Assembly: GCA_028564675.1 (NCBI GenBank)
Contig: JAOVVO010000222.1
Coordinates: 47,304-111,303, forward strand
Direction of reading: 5' to 3'
DNA from: Onchocerca lupi
Lineage: Eukaryota > Nematoda > Chromadorea > Rhabditida > Onchocercidae
DNA length: 64,000 nucleotides
The notes beneath the pieces were generated by a model that had not been told where the DNA came from, did not search any database, and saw only the letters and a program-made list of their open reading frames with translations. A program made the translations under genes and the position numbers. This document shows positions 1 through 13,900 of the stretch, piece after piece. The number at the start of each line of letters is the position of its first letter. The stretch's first letter is position 1.

Positions 1-2572
1 TTGTAACAAAAGCATTATTTTAATAATAATGGATCAAATTATGTCAATTCTATCCGGCTGTTCTCTTACAATAATAATTCCCACAAAGATACACGATGGT
101 TGAAAATAGATCATTGTTTCACTTAAATTTTAGAAACACAAAATTTTTGCTAACAGAATTCGTAGGAATGTTCCGAATATTTCTGAAAAATTTTTGGAAA
201 AAAATAAATCACTTCACAAAGATTGTATCACTTATCAAAATTTTTTGGTCATATCCTTGATTACATTCAGCAACTCATTTTCAAATATTAGTAATCATTT
301 CATTCAGTAATTCATTTCTATATATCAATAATCATTTCTTTTGAGTTGACATAAATTTCAACTTCATGTGAAATAACACAAGATTGTATGACCGATTTAT
401 TTGAAATTTTTCACAACATTTTCGCTATGCTTCGGAATTGCATAATTGCATTTTGCATCGATGTAAAGTTTTATAATATAACATTGTTACTGATAATTAT
501 ACAATCTTAGAAAATCGCAACATTACTTAAAATAATATTAGTATGTAATATTAATTAGTGCTAGATCATAGTAGAAAGATAATTTTTTTCCAGAAAAGTT
601 TCTAATTAATCCTTTTATCCCCAGAATAACCTGAAAAAGAAATATTGATTTGAATGTTGATTGCTTCTTTGCAAACAAATTTTAGTAAAGTTTTGATTGA
701 AAAATTTTGACCACAACTTTTTAATCATGTCATTCGTATTTTCACGCTAAATGCAAACAATGTTCAAAGATTTTTGGAAAAAAAATGAATCAGAATTGCT
801 TTAATTCCAAAATGGAAATAACTAATTAAGTAAAATTAAATTAATTGTTCCTATTATTTCAAAAATTCATAAAAATTTAACATGAAAATAAACAATGAAT
901 AAGGAAGGATAGTATGTAACAATTTAAAATTGAAATTTCTCGCAAATTTTGCTGAATCTTATTTGCAAATAATAATGAATTAAGCGAAAAATATTTAAAT
1001 TTGCTGAATAATTGAAATTTGGATTTGCTAGCGAAGTTAGAAGTTTAAGGAAATTAAAATTTATTGAACATTTCAAAAAAAAATGAAGTTAACAAAACAT
1101 GTAAAAATTAAATTATCACTCTCAAGCACCAATAGTAAGCAAATAATTTTCAAAATACTAAATCTGTCTATTCATTGATGCAATCAATAAATATTTACAT
1201 CATTTTGAAAACTATTATCTATCACATGTAAAGGCGCAAATTGAAATCAGACAAATGCGCTGATTCGAGAATATCCCTATCTTACACTGTGTTACACAAA
1301 AATTTGTTGAAATATTAAAAAATCGGAAAAGAATAGAAAATTATAATCGCTTATTTCAAGTTCTCTTTTAATTTCTCGTTTCCGGAAATATAAAATTCAC
1401 TGAAATCAATTAATTTTATTTTTTTTTTTAATTTCATAATTTTTATTTGCGAAAATGCAAAATACACTTCTAATTTTTCCGGCTCGAGTGGATTGTTAAT
1501 ATTCATCGCTTCCTGAAATTATTTGCCACTGATAAATTATTTCCTTTCTTTTTTTTTCTTTTTTTATTAGATTTTATATTTCCCTTTTCTTCGTTACAAA
1601 TTCCTATTATTTTCAATTTTTATCCGAAAATTAAATACCAATCAAATTTGGAAAGAAGCACAAAAATGGTTGATAGATGAATGGATGATAAATAGTGATC
1701 AGATGTTAAAAAAATCGCTTAATTTTTTTTTCGCACAAAAGTTAAATAAATAAAAGTTATTGATTTCGTTTTTGTTTTTGAAAATCAAAAAAAAAGAAAA
1801 AAAAAATTCAATGTTAACAAAACATATATGACTAGCAAAAAAAAGTGAGGATATTTACTAAGAATATTTACGCGAATGATGATGATGATGATGATGATAA
1901 TGATAGTAATGATGATGATAATGATGAGAAGCATCATCATTTTTTATCCGATTGCCCCGCTCCTCCTATCATATCGCTTCCTCAGATGATAATTATTTTT
2001 GCTACTATTTCACTCAACTTTTTATCATTTTATTTAATCTTTCCCTTCAGCAATCACTTCTTCCCTTCATTTTTTCTTTTTTTTTCATTCAAAAAGATTC
2101 TTTTGCTCAATTAATATTTTAAATTATAAATTAAAGAATTAGATAGCTGATGGAATGATTGTTTTGATTGAAGAATTATAGATATATAAATTTTAAAGAT
2201 ATGAAATAAGTAAAGAATGAAATATTATCCTGTTGTCTCACCCGTTCCACTCATTATTTATCCAAACTTTTTTATAAGGAACTTCTACATTTAATAAATT
2301 TTTCTCCTGGAAACTTTAATTTTAACCAGAATTTAAAAATTTTTTTATTTTTGTTTTTACAATTTTACACTCATTTTCTAAGAATTAAATGCTTATAAAG
2401 TTTCATCTTCTTAATATTATTAAAGATTAATAAAATAAGATGAGAAATTTCTATTTCCAATATTCACGGAATTTATTAAATCACGTTAAATTGAAAATAT
2501 CTCAAAATTTTAAATTCGGATATTTGCGTGTTTTTCGGAATTTTTTATTCAATTCTTTTAAGAATAATATTT
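1..2572. other. intergenic, no gene recognised
   Basis: AT-rich sequence with many homopolymer A and T runs. No open reading frame has recognisable homology or a credible exon chain. The only structured element is a short GAT-type simple repeat near 1876-1938, which makes a spurious poly-aspartate reading frame. Confidence 0.6.
1876..1938. repeat. GAT/ATGATG simple repeat
   Basis: Interrupted GAT trinucleotide microsatellite, followed by a short CAT stretch that could fold back on it. It encodes an aspartate run in one frame only because of the repeat. No coding role is supported. Confidence 0.75.
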
Positions 2573-2895
2573 ATGATTCTTTTCTTACTGATATCGCAAA
2601 TGTCTAAAACTCATCCAATGTTATCAACAACTACTGGGCTTTTCATTAGTCTAATTATTATGACACCTGGATGTGTCGCATTTCGTCGGCATGTTCGGAT
2701 TAAAAATAATGATGAACGAAAGTTGATCACATTATTGCCGAAACTTTTGCATCTACGTGAAAAGTTGCAACGTGTAAATATCGCTCAAAACAGTGATCAG
2801 GTAATGATTGATCATTGTTAGCGAATTTTAGATTCTTCTTTTATATTCATGTCTTCAGCTTTAATTTCCTCATTATGTCTCAGGATTCCTTTTGA
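2573..2895 (+). CDS. small two-helix membrane protein, unknown function
   Basis: Not recognised. Proposed exons are 2573-2800 and 2884-2895, joined in phase 0 by an 83-bp intron with a GTAATG donor and a TCTCAG acceptor, giving 79 residues. The start at 2573 lies just after a TTTTAAG that could be a trans-splice or intron acceptor, so upstream exons are possible. Visible features are a hydrophobic start (MILFLLISQM), a second hydrophobic stretch ending in TPG, then a basic segment (AFRRHVRIK) and a Leu/Lys-rich helix (LLPKLLHLREKLQRV). The two-helix-plus-PG layout is loosely like TMEM230/TMEM134 proteins, but similarity is too weak to assign. It lies about 0.9 kb upstream of the convertase on the same strand. 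It could also be the last exons of a larger gene. Confidence 0.4.
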
Positions 2896-3699
2896 TAAAA
2901 TAGGCAGCATTGCCTCATCAATCTGTCGATTGTCGTAAAAAAAAAATATTTTTCTTTGATTAGCTGTTATTTACAATAATTATTCAAAAAATAATGCCTT
3001 TAATGGAGAGTTTATCAATGTCAAATTGTTAATGATAATTGATAAGAATATCGCTCGATAGTTTGAGCAACAAATTTTCATCTTAATTGTTGACAATCGG
3101 AATATTTGTTGACAGAAAAGTAGCAATATTTTCTGAGAGATCCGTTAACGACGAATATATGCAGAATGAAAACGAAGGACACACATCACGCAAATCAATT
3201 CTGAGCCAAAAATTCCTTTTCTTCAATCGACAGTAATCCTTTTTACAGTGGACGCGTTTCTTTATCATATTCCAATCATTGTTTTATAAGCTAGATTAGA
3301 AGATCGGAAGCATTTGCATGTGAATCAATTCCCGGTGTTTACTGTAAAGATAATAATTGATAATCGCAAAAAAATTTGGTAATCACAAATAGAGATGAGA
3401 ATTAACATTAGATATGATAAGAATGATGAGTCATGTGAGAAATATCTTTACAATGCAATATTTTGATTATTTGAATATATTCTTGATAAAATTATTTCGA
3501 TCATTTCTGGTATTGTTTTCCTTTTAGCGGTACTTTTTTTTTTTTTTGTTTTTTTTAGATAGATATTAACAACTTAATTAGTAATTAAATCAAAGAAATG
3601 TTTTACCAAGAAAGAACAGTTAAACCATTGAATATGTACTATACCGGATGAATTCCCAGTAATTTATCAATATTAATTACTCGCAAACAAAGTTTGCTA

Positions 3700-3804
3700 A
3701 TGAGGAAATTATTAATTCATAATAATGCATCACATCAATTGACATTGCTTGCCATATGCTTTTTTCTGTTTCAAGAAATAATTATCATGAAAAATGATTC
3801 TTAA
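3700..3804 (+). other. candidate signal-peptide leader ending in an in-frame TAA before the convertase
   Basis: The frame from ATG 3700 reads a basic start (MRKLL) and a hydrophobic core (LTLLAICFFLF), the shape of a secretory signal. It then meets TAA at 3802-3804. The frame runs on, without shift, through LVLIFE into the convertase prodomain exon at 3823. It is either the true first exon with a damaging stop or base error, or chance. An unseen upstream exon could also supply the signal peptide. Confidence 0.35.
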
Positions 3805-3822
3805 TTAGTTTTAATTTTTGAG

Positions 3823-6800
3823 ACTGATGATGAGGAGGAATACGATAATGAATGGGCGGTCGAAATCGTTGGAGGACCGGAGGAAGCAAAAAATATCGCT
3901 CGAGCGGTCGGATATAAGTATATCGCTCCTGTATGTTTTATGTTTCCATGCCGCAAAATCAAAGGTTAGACAGTGAAATCTTTAATTGGAATATTTTCGG
4001 CTTTACATATCTTTACTTTAGATTAAGATTATTTCCCTTTTTTTTAGGTAAAATAGTTTTGAAGTAACACATGATATTACAAATAATATTTTATCCTGTA
4101 ATTCGATTATTAAGTTATCGTATTGAAATTGGAATTTATTTTAGGTCCGCGGTTTCGATAATGTCTACATTTTTTCGAAAGAAAGTTGCAGGGGAAAACG
4201 AAAAGCAGATAGTAAATCAACTTTAGCACTTCGTCGTCATAAACATGTTTGCATTAATTTTTTTTCCATTTCAAAATTTAAATTCATCAATATTTCGAAT
4301 TTAAAGTTCTTCCTATTCATAGTTTAACTATTCTAATTTTTCATGTTTCAAATATTTTCATTCTTTCTTTTTTTTTGCAGTTTTTCAAATTCAAAGTATG
4401 AATAGATGTGTTCCAAAAATCCAATTTTATGATTTGTTGAAAAAGAAAAAGTTAAAAAAATTTTCATGCTTCTAAGCTTTTCTTTAGAACCAGTCTTTTC
4501 TTCCTTAAAAAAAAAAAAAAAAAAAAAAAAAAATGGAAAACTTTAAAGGTACTTTGGGCAGAACAACAACGAGTTCATAAACGATTTAAGCGTGATCATA
4601 TTGGTACCACTTCTGCAATTATCAATGATACCAATCATAACAATATTTTTTTCAACGATCCATTCTGGCCTGAACAATGGAATTTGGTTGTCAATTTGTT
4701 TTTCATATTCCACTCTAATAATTGAATTAATGCTGTATTAAAATAAGCAAAAACGAAAAATTTGAAAAAAAAATTTTTGTGATAATTTTAAAAGAAAAAA
4801 GGCAATAAATCGATAGAGAAAAAGAAGATTGAGAAGATAAATTTGTGATAATTTAAAAAATAATATCATACTATGAATTTTGATTGAAATTTTTCTTGAT
4901 GATTGAATCATACAAAATAAAATCATTCTAATTTGATTAAATTCTTCCATGAAAATGTAATACTTCTGCGAGTGAAATTTGAAAAATATAAAGAAATAAT
5001 TTAGAAAAGTTCGAAGACAGTAAATGGTGAACCGATTAGTATGCATGTGATCAAAGCTTGGGAACTTGGTTATACTGGAAAAGGTGTCGTCGTGACAGTA
5101 CTGGTCGAAAATTTGATTGTTAAAAATTTTGCGAATTTTTTATTAGAGAATTTAGTTTGCGTTATATATTAACATAAATCGCTATAAAAAGATTATATTA
5201 CTGCTTTGAAGATATTAAATTGATAAGATTACCGGAATTATGTCTTCTTTTTGCCGGAATTGTATCTTCTTCAAAATCATATTTCATCTTCCAGCAATAT
5301 CATTTCAATTAGCCATTGAGTAAATTAAAAATTTAATAAAAACTAGGCATCTGATGCATGGCTTTGTCATCATCAGAACATGCAATATATCAATCATTAT
5401 CAGCTATTCTTAATCATGATTTTTGCAAACATGAAATCTAATTTGAAGATGACATCCAATTACAGAACTGTAGCAATCATAGATTGATATTAATTGATGG
5501 AATTTAAAACTGGTTAATAATTTTATTCTTCAGGATGATGGCATACAACACAATCACACCGATATTGCTGGCAACTATGTTAGTTTGCAAATATTTGCTA
5601 GAAAAAATTCAGATACCAGTAAATAATAAAAGAAATTAGTTTCCATTAAAAGTATTGATTTAAATTTAAAAAGATGTATGCTGAACAAATTTGGATGGCA
5701 ACCTTTTTTCTTTTTTTTTTCAACTTTTTTTTCAGGATCCTCAAGCTTCATATGATCTGAATGATAACGATCCCGATCCAATGCCTAAATTTAACGAAAT
5801 GAGCGGGTCATATTTTTCATTTTTTGACCAAAATGAATGATATAATTTTTTTTTTGTTCGAAAAAAATTCGGAAAATTTGATCCTTAAACTTTTCGAAAA
5901 TTCATTAAATATTATCAGCTATCATAATAGCTAATTTTGTTTTTTTTAAATTCATCGAATAAAATTCTCAAATAATTTACAAAAAACTGATGAATTTAGG
6001 CATGGTACTCGTTGTGCTGGTGAAATTGCAATGGCACCGAATAATTCATTTTGCGGTGTTGGCATAGCATATAATGCCAAAATAGGAGGTATTTCGCATT
6101 TTTCTTGACTTCATTTTTTTTTTTTTTTTTTCTTTTAATTTTCAAATCAAAGACGAATGAAGAGTATTACGGTGACCTTTTGATTACAAAAACTTCATGA
6201 CCAAATTGATTAATCATACTTTTTTTTTACGCTCAAATTCGTTAACAATTCTTTGTTTACGTCATATTCGTCGGTAGTTCTTGTTTCCGTCAAATTTGTT
6301 AACAGTTGTTTTTTACGTGTTATTTATAGGCGTACGAATGTTGAATGGTAAAGTGACAGATAGAATTGAAGCGGAAGCTTTGAGTTATAACATCGATCAC
6401 ATCGATATCTTTTCTGTTAGTTGGGGACCAAAAGATGATGGAAAAACAGTTGATGGTCCTGGACGATTAACACAAAAAGCCATTCTAAAAGGCATTCAAC
6501 AAGTATTGGAAAATTCTAGTATTTTAAAAAAATTTTTAATATTTTTAAGCAATTTTTCCAAATTATGAACCTATGATATGATAAAGATTAGATTATGATA
6601 TGATTAAAGAATTAAAAATTATTGATATGATAAACGTTAAAATCTTGAAAATTATCTTCGAATATATCATTCGAGAATAGAAATAATGGATAGTATTGTT
6701 TTGTCTACAAAAATATTTTCATAGGGTCGTAGTGGTAAAGGCGTCATTTACGTGTGGGCATCAGGTAACGGTGGTATGCAGGATGATAATTGTGATTGTG

Positions 6801-9557
6801 ATGGATACATGGATAGTATTTATACGTTATCAGTATCAAGTGTTACCGAAGATGGTACTTCACCGTGGTATGCCGAAAAGTGTGCCGCTACTTTGGCATC
6901 AACATTTTCGAACGGTCAACATGAAAAGCAAATGATCGTAAGATCAATGATCAAAAATTTTTTGAATAAAAACCAAATAATTAGAGAATAAAATTATTAT
7001 TTTATGCATAATTTATTCATAAGTTGAGAATTTTGTCAATTAATTCAACAAATGATCTCGAAAATCTTTGTGATTTCCTTTTTGCAGACAACAACCGATA
7101 TAGGAAATAAATGTACCGGAACTTTTGCTGGAACTTCAGCATCATCACCAATGGCTGCAGCAATCATTGCTCTTGGTTTGGATGCAAAGTCTGTTAAAAT
7201 TTCAAAACAATTCTTATAAATCACAGCTTAGTTTGATGTTTTTCCAACATTCAATAGACATTCATTTGTATGATAAATAATATCAATATATAATCAGTGA
7301 AATGGGATAATTTGATGGACAAATTTCTCATCTGAAAATGCCGATTTGTGAAGCTTTTTTGGCATATTTCACACAGTGCTACATCAGAAGATTCAAAAAC
7401 TGAATATAAGAATATTATTAAAGGAAAGAAAATAGTTTCGGGAATGGAAAAAGCTAAACGAACGAAACATTACAAATACCTCGAAAGCAATTCCTACCAA
7501 TTTCAAGCTTCATCTTTCTGATGCCAATCGAGAAAAAATTTAAAGAACATTATTTGCTTATTTTGAATAAGAAAATTATCAGTTAATTAAAATTTAAATT
7601 AAAAATTGAAAACAAATGATATTGCAGTCCATCATTAACTTGGCGTGATGTACAACATATCGTTGTTTGGACTTCAGATCCAGTACCATTGCTAAATATT
7701 AACGAAGGTTGGAATAAAAATGCTCGAGGATTATTCGTAAATTTACGTTTCGGATTCGGTAAGTTTGTTTCCATTCTGAACAAAATTAAGCAATACATGC
7801 TTCTCAGATTGATGAAACTATTCGGAATTATTTCAGTTGAAATTTTAATCATTTTCATAAGTTATAATTTCATTTTTTTTATAATTTCAATTTGAAATTT
7901 GCTGGAAGTTTTCAACAGGATTAATGGATGCGAGTGCATTTGTTAAGATGGCAAAAACTTGGCAAAATGTACCTGAGCATCATGCTTGTATCACTACATT
8001 TCCAACTTTTTTAAAACGGTAAGTAAACTATTCCAATTACAGTATATGCTACATTTGCATATTTGAATACAATGAATGTGTAGATCATAGTATATCTCTA
8101 ATATCATAGATATTATGATAATAATGATAACCATTGTAAATTCTTAAATTGAGATCGATTTTTTCTCCGTTTTTAAAATTTTGAATTTTTTCGCAAAATT
8201 TATTTGATTTATTTTTTAGCGAAATAAATGATGAAAGCGTAACTGTGGTTAAGTTTCACACAGATGCTTGCGAAGGACAAAAAAATGAAATAAATTTTTT
8301 GGAACACATACAATTAATATTAGATGCATATTATCCCATACGTGGACATCTTTCTATTTCACTCATTTCTCCAAAAGGTCTGCTTTCCATAAACCTGGTT
8401 TTTATGAATTTTTTCCAGAAATTTTGTTAAAAAAAACTTTTCATATTTTTTTAGGCACTAAAACTCAACTTCTTTCCGTTCGTCGTAAGGATAGATCATC
8501 AGCTGGTTTCCGACATTGGCCATTTATGTCGGTTCATACTTGGGGCGAGAATCCACGTGGAATTTGGCAATTGCATGTTGAGGACAAGGTTGATAGGCCA
8601 AATTTCTAACTTGGACAAGTTTTGATCGCAATGACATTATTTGCTAAATGACTTATATTTTATCGTAGAGAAAGATCATAGTTTCATTTCTTATTGAATA
8701 GGGAAAAGAAACTTTTTATAAAATTTTGAAATATAAATTATATCGCAAACTATATTATTTTTCCTCAAACAGTGATTGTTTTTTAATTCGGAAAAAATCG
8801 ATAAAAACATTCGAATTTAAGTTATTTGCAAATTTAGTTAATTTTTGTTAGAACTTTTGATTTTTTCTAAATTTAAACATTTAGAAATGCTTGGAATCAA
8901 AATTATTTATCATTTCGATGAAACTGATTAAACTAGCAGACTTTTAGTTGTCAGCAATTGACAAAAGAAACCAATAAAATAAGAAAAGATGCTAAATCAA
9001 TCAACAAAATGATTTTTTTTTTTTTTGCGAATTTGCTAAAAATTTTTTCCATCAAATCTGAATTTATACTTTAAATTTTAATTGAATATTTTCAAAGAGT
9101 ATGACGAGAAAAGCGATGACAGGTATTATCAGTAATATAACACTTATAATTTATGGTACCAAAGAAGAACCGGAACATTATAAAAATCAAAAGCGTTATG
9201 GAGAGAAAAATGAAACATTTCTGAACAAACAATTTTTGACTTCTAATGTAAGTTTTTTTATTATTTACATTTCGTTTTTATCGAATTTTGCACTTTTTTG
9301 GAAATTTTTTTTTCTAAAAAAAATCAAAATTTGATTTCTTTAATTTAATTCATATCTTATCATAGATTTCGGCACGTATGATGTTGGAACATGCAGAAAG
9401 TATGATAAATGATAATGCATTATCATATACGAATTCTTCTAATATGCTTTCTCAAATTATACATTTCATCGATGATATTTATCAACAACAACCGAAAATG
9501 CGGCAACGAACTAGAATGATTACCAGGGCGATTACAACAGCAAAATTTGATTTCTAG
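3823..9557 (+). CDS. furin/kexin-family proprotein convertase (subtilisin-like, S8B), 5' end unresolved
   Basis: Calcium-dependent serine protease that cleaves precursors after dibasic sites in the secretory pathway. Exons: 3823-3930, 4145-4246, 4549-4686, 5017-5103, 5534-5578, 5736-5806, 6000-6088, 6330-6502, 6725-6937, 7088-7188, 7628-7758, 7919-8018, 8220-8377, 8455-8588, 9098-9247, 9366-9557; phases agree, giving 663 residues without a start. Seen in order: prodomain ([14 protein letters not shown]), activation site RFKR (about residue 85), catalytic Asp in DDGI (146), His in HGTRCAGE (185), oxyanion Asn in ASGNGG (286), Ser in GTSAS (358), then the P domain with [15 protein letters not shown]. 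The Asn rules out PC2/EGL-3. No Cys-rich domain or membrane anchor follows the P domain, so a soluble enzyme is expected. KPC-1 and AEX-5 are the likely nematode counterparts, and I cannot choose. Some early splice sites (5017, 3823) are weak. Confidence 0.92.
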
Positions 9558-10945
9558 ACTAAATTAATTTGACGAATTTTTTGCAACAAATGATATTTCA
9601 AAGTTAAATTATCAAATATTGTTAAGTAATCACTTCTGACAGCTTACGTATCATATATTACTTAATGTATGGTATTTTTAACAATCATTTTGATGAATAT
9701 CTTTAAATTTTTTTTAATTCATTTTTTTTTTTACGCGTCGATAAAATGTATTTCAAAATATGATAGAGTAATGATTATTACGAAAGATGAACTAAAAATA
9801 CTCGTAATTTGAAATTATCTTCAAGTACCCAGGATTTTGCTTATACGTATTTCTTAAATCTTTCTTTCCGACCAAATTTTCCCAGTGTATTTATTTTAAA
9901 AGAAAGTTTTAAATTAATTATCTCTGAAAATATTTCATTATTTTTAGTTTTATTTTTCTTCCCGCTTAATGGAATAATTTAAATTTCAAACTAAAATCAA
10001 TAACACAAAATATGAAGCTTATTAATTTATCTGTTCTTGAAGTATATTTGATTGCTAAATATGTTGTTGTCAATAGCAACCGGTATATCAGGTGGTAGTA
10101 CTTATTGATTTGCACATTTCTCATTTTAATTTTATATCTATCCTGGTATTATTTAAAATTTACATATTTACAATGTTATTAATTAATTTATGGCTTGTAT
10201 GATTTTTCTCTTATCCAATTTTTCAAATTATTAAATATTTTTTATAACTTTCAAACAAATTACTTTATAGTATGCTATCTAGCAAATTATCATTTGAAAT
10301 GATTATGATAAAATGTTATGATAAAATTGTGATAAAATTTTTTCGAAATTTCATTGTTATTCAATTAAATTTTCGCATTTTTCATACGGTTTACTTGTAA
10401 ATTAGTTGCTAGAAGTTTAATTGCAATTAATAAAATAAAAAGTAACATTCTTCCAAATATGATAGGTTCCTGTTATATTGTTAATTAATTAATTATGTCG
10501 ATAAATTATGCATACTTTTCTTTTTTTTGTGGTATAAGATTAACGATGGAATATATGAAATGGATGCAAATATTTGAAATAATTCAAACATTACTACAGG
10601 TAGTTGAAAGAAAACAATGAAATTAACATTATAAATATTTCGCAAAAAACTTAGATTTAATGATTATTCTTCTAATTGGTACGAGAAAATCTAACAAATA
10701 AAATTATATCAATTATTAATAATTATTTGAAAAAAAATGTAGAAGTTTAATGAAAAGTTCAAGTAAATTATTTAAATTTAAAAACTTTCGGAAATTTTTT
10801 GGGGACTAAATTTTGGGACTATTTCTATTCTTTGATTTTTTAATTCGTATTTCCGATATCCTTTCATATTGGATTCTTAATTTAAGCATAATCAATCTTA
10901 ATTTGCTCAGTTATTTAAAGGAAAATACTAAGAATTGAAAGAGAT
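9558..10945. other. intergenic between convertase and mks-6
   Basis: AT-rich spacer with no recognised coding sequence or RNA gene. A TTTGCTCAG acceptor-like site near 10902-10910, about 35 bases before the mks-6 ATG, could be a trans-splice acceptor or the end of a 5' UTR intron. Confidence 0.5.
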
Positions 10946-13900
10946 ATGGAAGATAAAATAAAAACAATTGAAGTATTGGAAAGTAATAGGACGAGAAGTA
11001 GTTTTGAGCCAAGCATATCAGGCAAGAGAATGAGTGGAAGACAAAAAGCCAGTTGGGTAGAAAGCCTTGATAATAATGATGATTATTTGGCCCAGCAAAT
11101 GAAGCCAATAGCAACGGATGGCAAGGAATGTCAAGCTACCACTTTGGTATGCCAGAAATTTAGCACTTTTGTTTTTTCTGTTTCTAATTAAAATAGCATT
11201 ATATTAGAATGAACAATTTCTGCATCATTTATTCTCCATATCTAAATAATTGATTTTATTCGGTATAATGAGATTAAGTGAGCCTGAAGTAATTCATAGA
11301 ATATAATTTTCTCAAATTTAATTGAAAAGCCAAAAAAAAAAACTTATTTTTTTTTTAGCAGGAAGAATCATTTGATGATACTTCAAATGTGTATGAAATT
11401 CGCAGGTTAATTTTAAGATTTTACAAGTTTTTGTCAAAATTGAAAAAAAAAAAAAAAAAAAAAAAAGAATAATTGTGAATTCTCTGTCCTTTTGAATATA
11501 TCAATTTCACTATTTTTACTTCGAACTCTTTTTCAAATTAAAAATTGAACAAGTTTCGCTTTTTCTAACCTTTGATTTAATATATTTTTTAAAAGTCCAC
11601 TTTTAAGCACTAGCGATTATTATTTTTTGTCTATTAATTTCAACTTTTTTTTTTTTTCCTATAATTAATCGATATTTTAGCTCGGCAATTTCTTCTCAGC
11701 AACAGAAATTTCCCATATTCGAAAGGACTATTTCATCGTCCGTACCGGATACACAAACAATACGTGAACGGATACGACAAAAAATAACGGAAGAAATAAA
11801 AGCAAAACGTGGTAGCATACAACAAAATAAGCGGTTGCAACGTCAACAACGTAATAAATTATTGAAACAAGGATCTTCAACAAGTTATTCTGAAATCAAT
11901 CAAGAAGAACTTGATCGACAAATCGAACATTCTATGAAGGTTTCCATTTGCAATCCTAATAGTTCAATTTATTTTATTAAAAAATCAAATATTTTATTTA
12001 AGCATTTTGAAATACTTATCAGTACAATATTTCGTTAGATTACTTAAAATTTGTAATTGAAAGTCGTAAATTTAGGACGATTTCGAATTTTCTGTATTTT
12101 ATAGTAGTAATCAAATTATTGTTGACTTCATTTTTAATTATTTTTGTTTGTCAAAAAAAAAATGAATTTTTCCTTAAACTATATCAGTTTTTAAATAATT
12201 TTACAAGGATATTTTTATTTAGCTTGGAGAGAAATGTATTGCTGATAGGGTGCAATATTTACCATCTGATGATATTCAGTATGAATTTATGACTGCACAA
12301 TTCAAAAGTGATCAGGAAATTGAAATTCAAAAAAAGCAATCTCCTAAAGGTATAGTAGATAGTTTCAAAGGATTATAATAAATGTTGTTTCTTTCTTTTC
12401 TTCATTTTGCTTTGTATTATTCCTCTTCTTTCCTATCTTAATTAACAAGCAGAATATGAAAAAATGAAATTTTAAAATTGAATTCAATTTTTTATGCTTT
12501 CTTTTCATGTTATAAATTATAATTTAAATTCAGTTGTCTTTATGGCAGCACAACCACAACCAGCTGAAGAAATTGAACAATTTGAAAAATTATGCTGTAC
12601 TTATAATGATCGTTTTGATAGGATAATGTCATCATCGATTGAAAGTGCAATACAAAAGTAAACTTATTGAAATTTTAGTTTTATTTTAAATTTTATCCAT
12701 GAGATCTCTCATTTGCATCATACCTACTGCTAACATTTATCATTGCTATTTGCATCAATTAATGAAACTTTTATTTAACATTAATAATTATTAAGTGATA
12801 GATAGTTTTAAAGTATTATAACTTTGTTATCAATTTTGGAGTGATAATAAAGTTTGGGAAGAAAAGGAAAGAAAATATCATAGTATTGGCAGAAGTAATT
12901 TTATAAATTTCAGCATACCATCTTCTAAATTACAAAATTATGCATTGTTAAGACAACGAGTGGGTGAGCATTTTGTTAATGATGCTGGAATATTATTGGG
13001 AACCAATTTGGATATTGATAAAATTCCAAAACGGGTAACATTTTATCATTTTCTGCTAGAAAATAATCTTAAAAATTTTAGACAAGAAAAATGACATTCT
13101 AATTTACAATATTTTAAATAAAACACGGTGGATAAGGTGAATAAATTATAAAGAATTTTAAGAATTTAATATAAAGCTTATTGATTTGAAATACCTTACA
13201 GATCATTTAATATGGAAAGAATAGGTAAATTGTTGTTTTTCTTTTTTTCCTAAAACTTCCAAAGAAGAATGCAACAATTGAATGATAATTTAATTGGCAA
13301 CATTATTTTCTCATTATTTTGTTTCATTTTTTCAAATAATTAATTTATGCAAATTACAATCTTATAATAAGTAAGAAAATTAAAGCAAATATGACTTCGT
13401 TCGATTCCAAATAATTATTGCTTTAATTAATAGTCAATAAGCATTTCTTTCAACTTTATTTATTATAGCTACTGATGGAAATATCTTTTAAATTTAATTT
13501 GAATGAAATGTATTTTCTTGCAGCCGGAACGTTATGATGATAATTGTCGTCCATTATATCAATATGTTAAAGCTGAAAAATGGGAAAAGGCGCTTAGCGG
13601 AATTAAGCAACAAGATTTTATACAATTGGATATTGATTTGAATCGGATTGTTTTTAATTATCATTGGCTCTTTGGACAAGAAGACTTGGTTTATAGTTCA
13701 AATTAATTAGGGATGATATTTAAGGAAGAAAATGGCATCATGTCAAATCGAAATTATTTTATATTGCTCATGCTTGGTCTAATTTTTACAGGTTTAACTT
13801 AAATATAAACGTTATAACTTTTAAAGATAATTGCAGTTATGCAGTACCATTCAAAATTTGCATAAAATGCAATCAATTCGAATGCAAGAAGCATTGAAAC

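Noticed and set aside
1845..2114. Open frame with a poly-aspartate run
   Set aside because: It is generated by a GAT microsatellite, starts at a GTG, and the remainder is low-complexity Phe/Leu sequence.
6281..9334. Convertase is the PC2/EGL-3 type
   Set aside because: PC2 enzymes carry Asp in the oxyanion position; this protein has Asn (ASGNGG).
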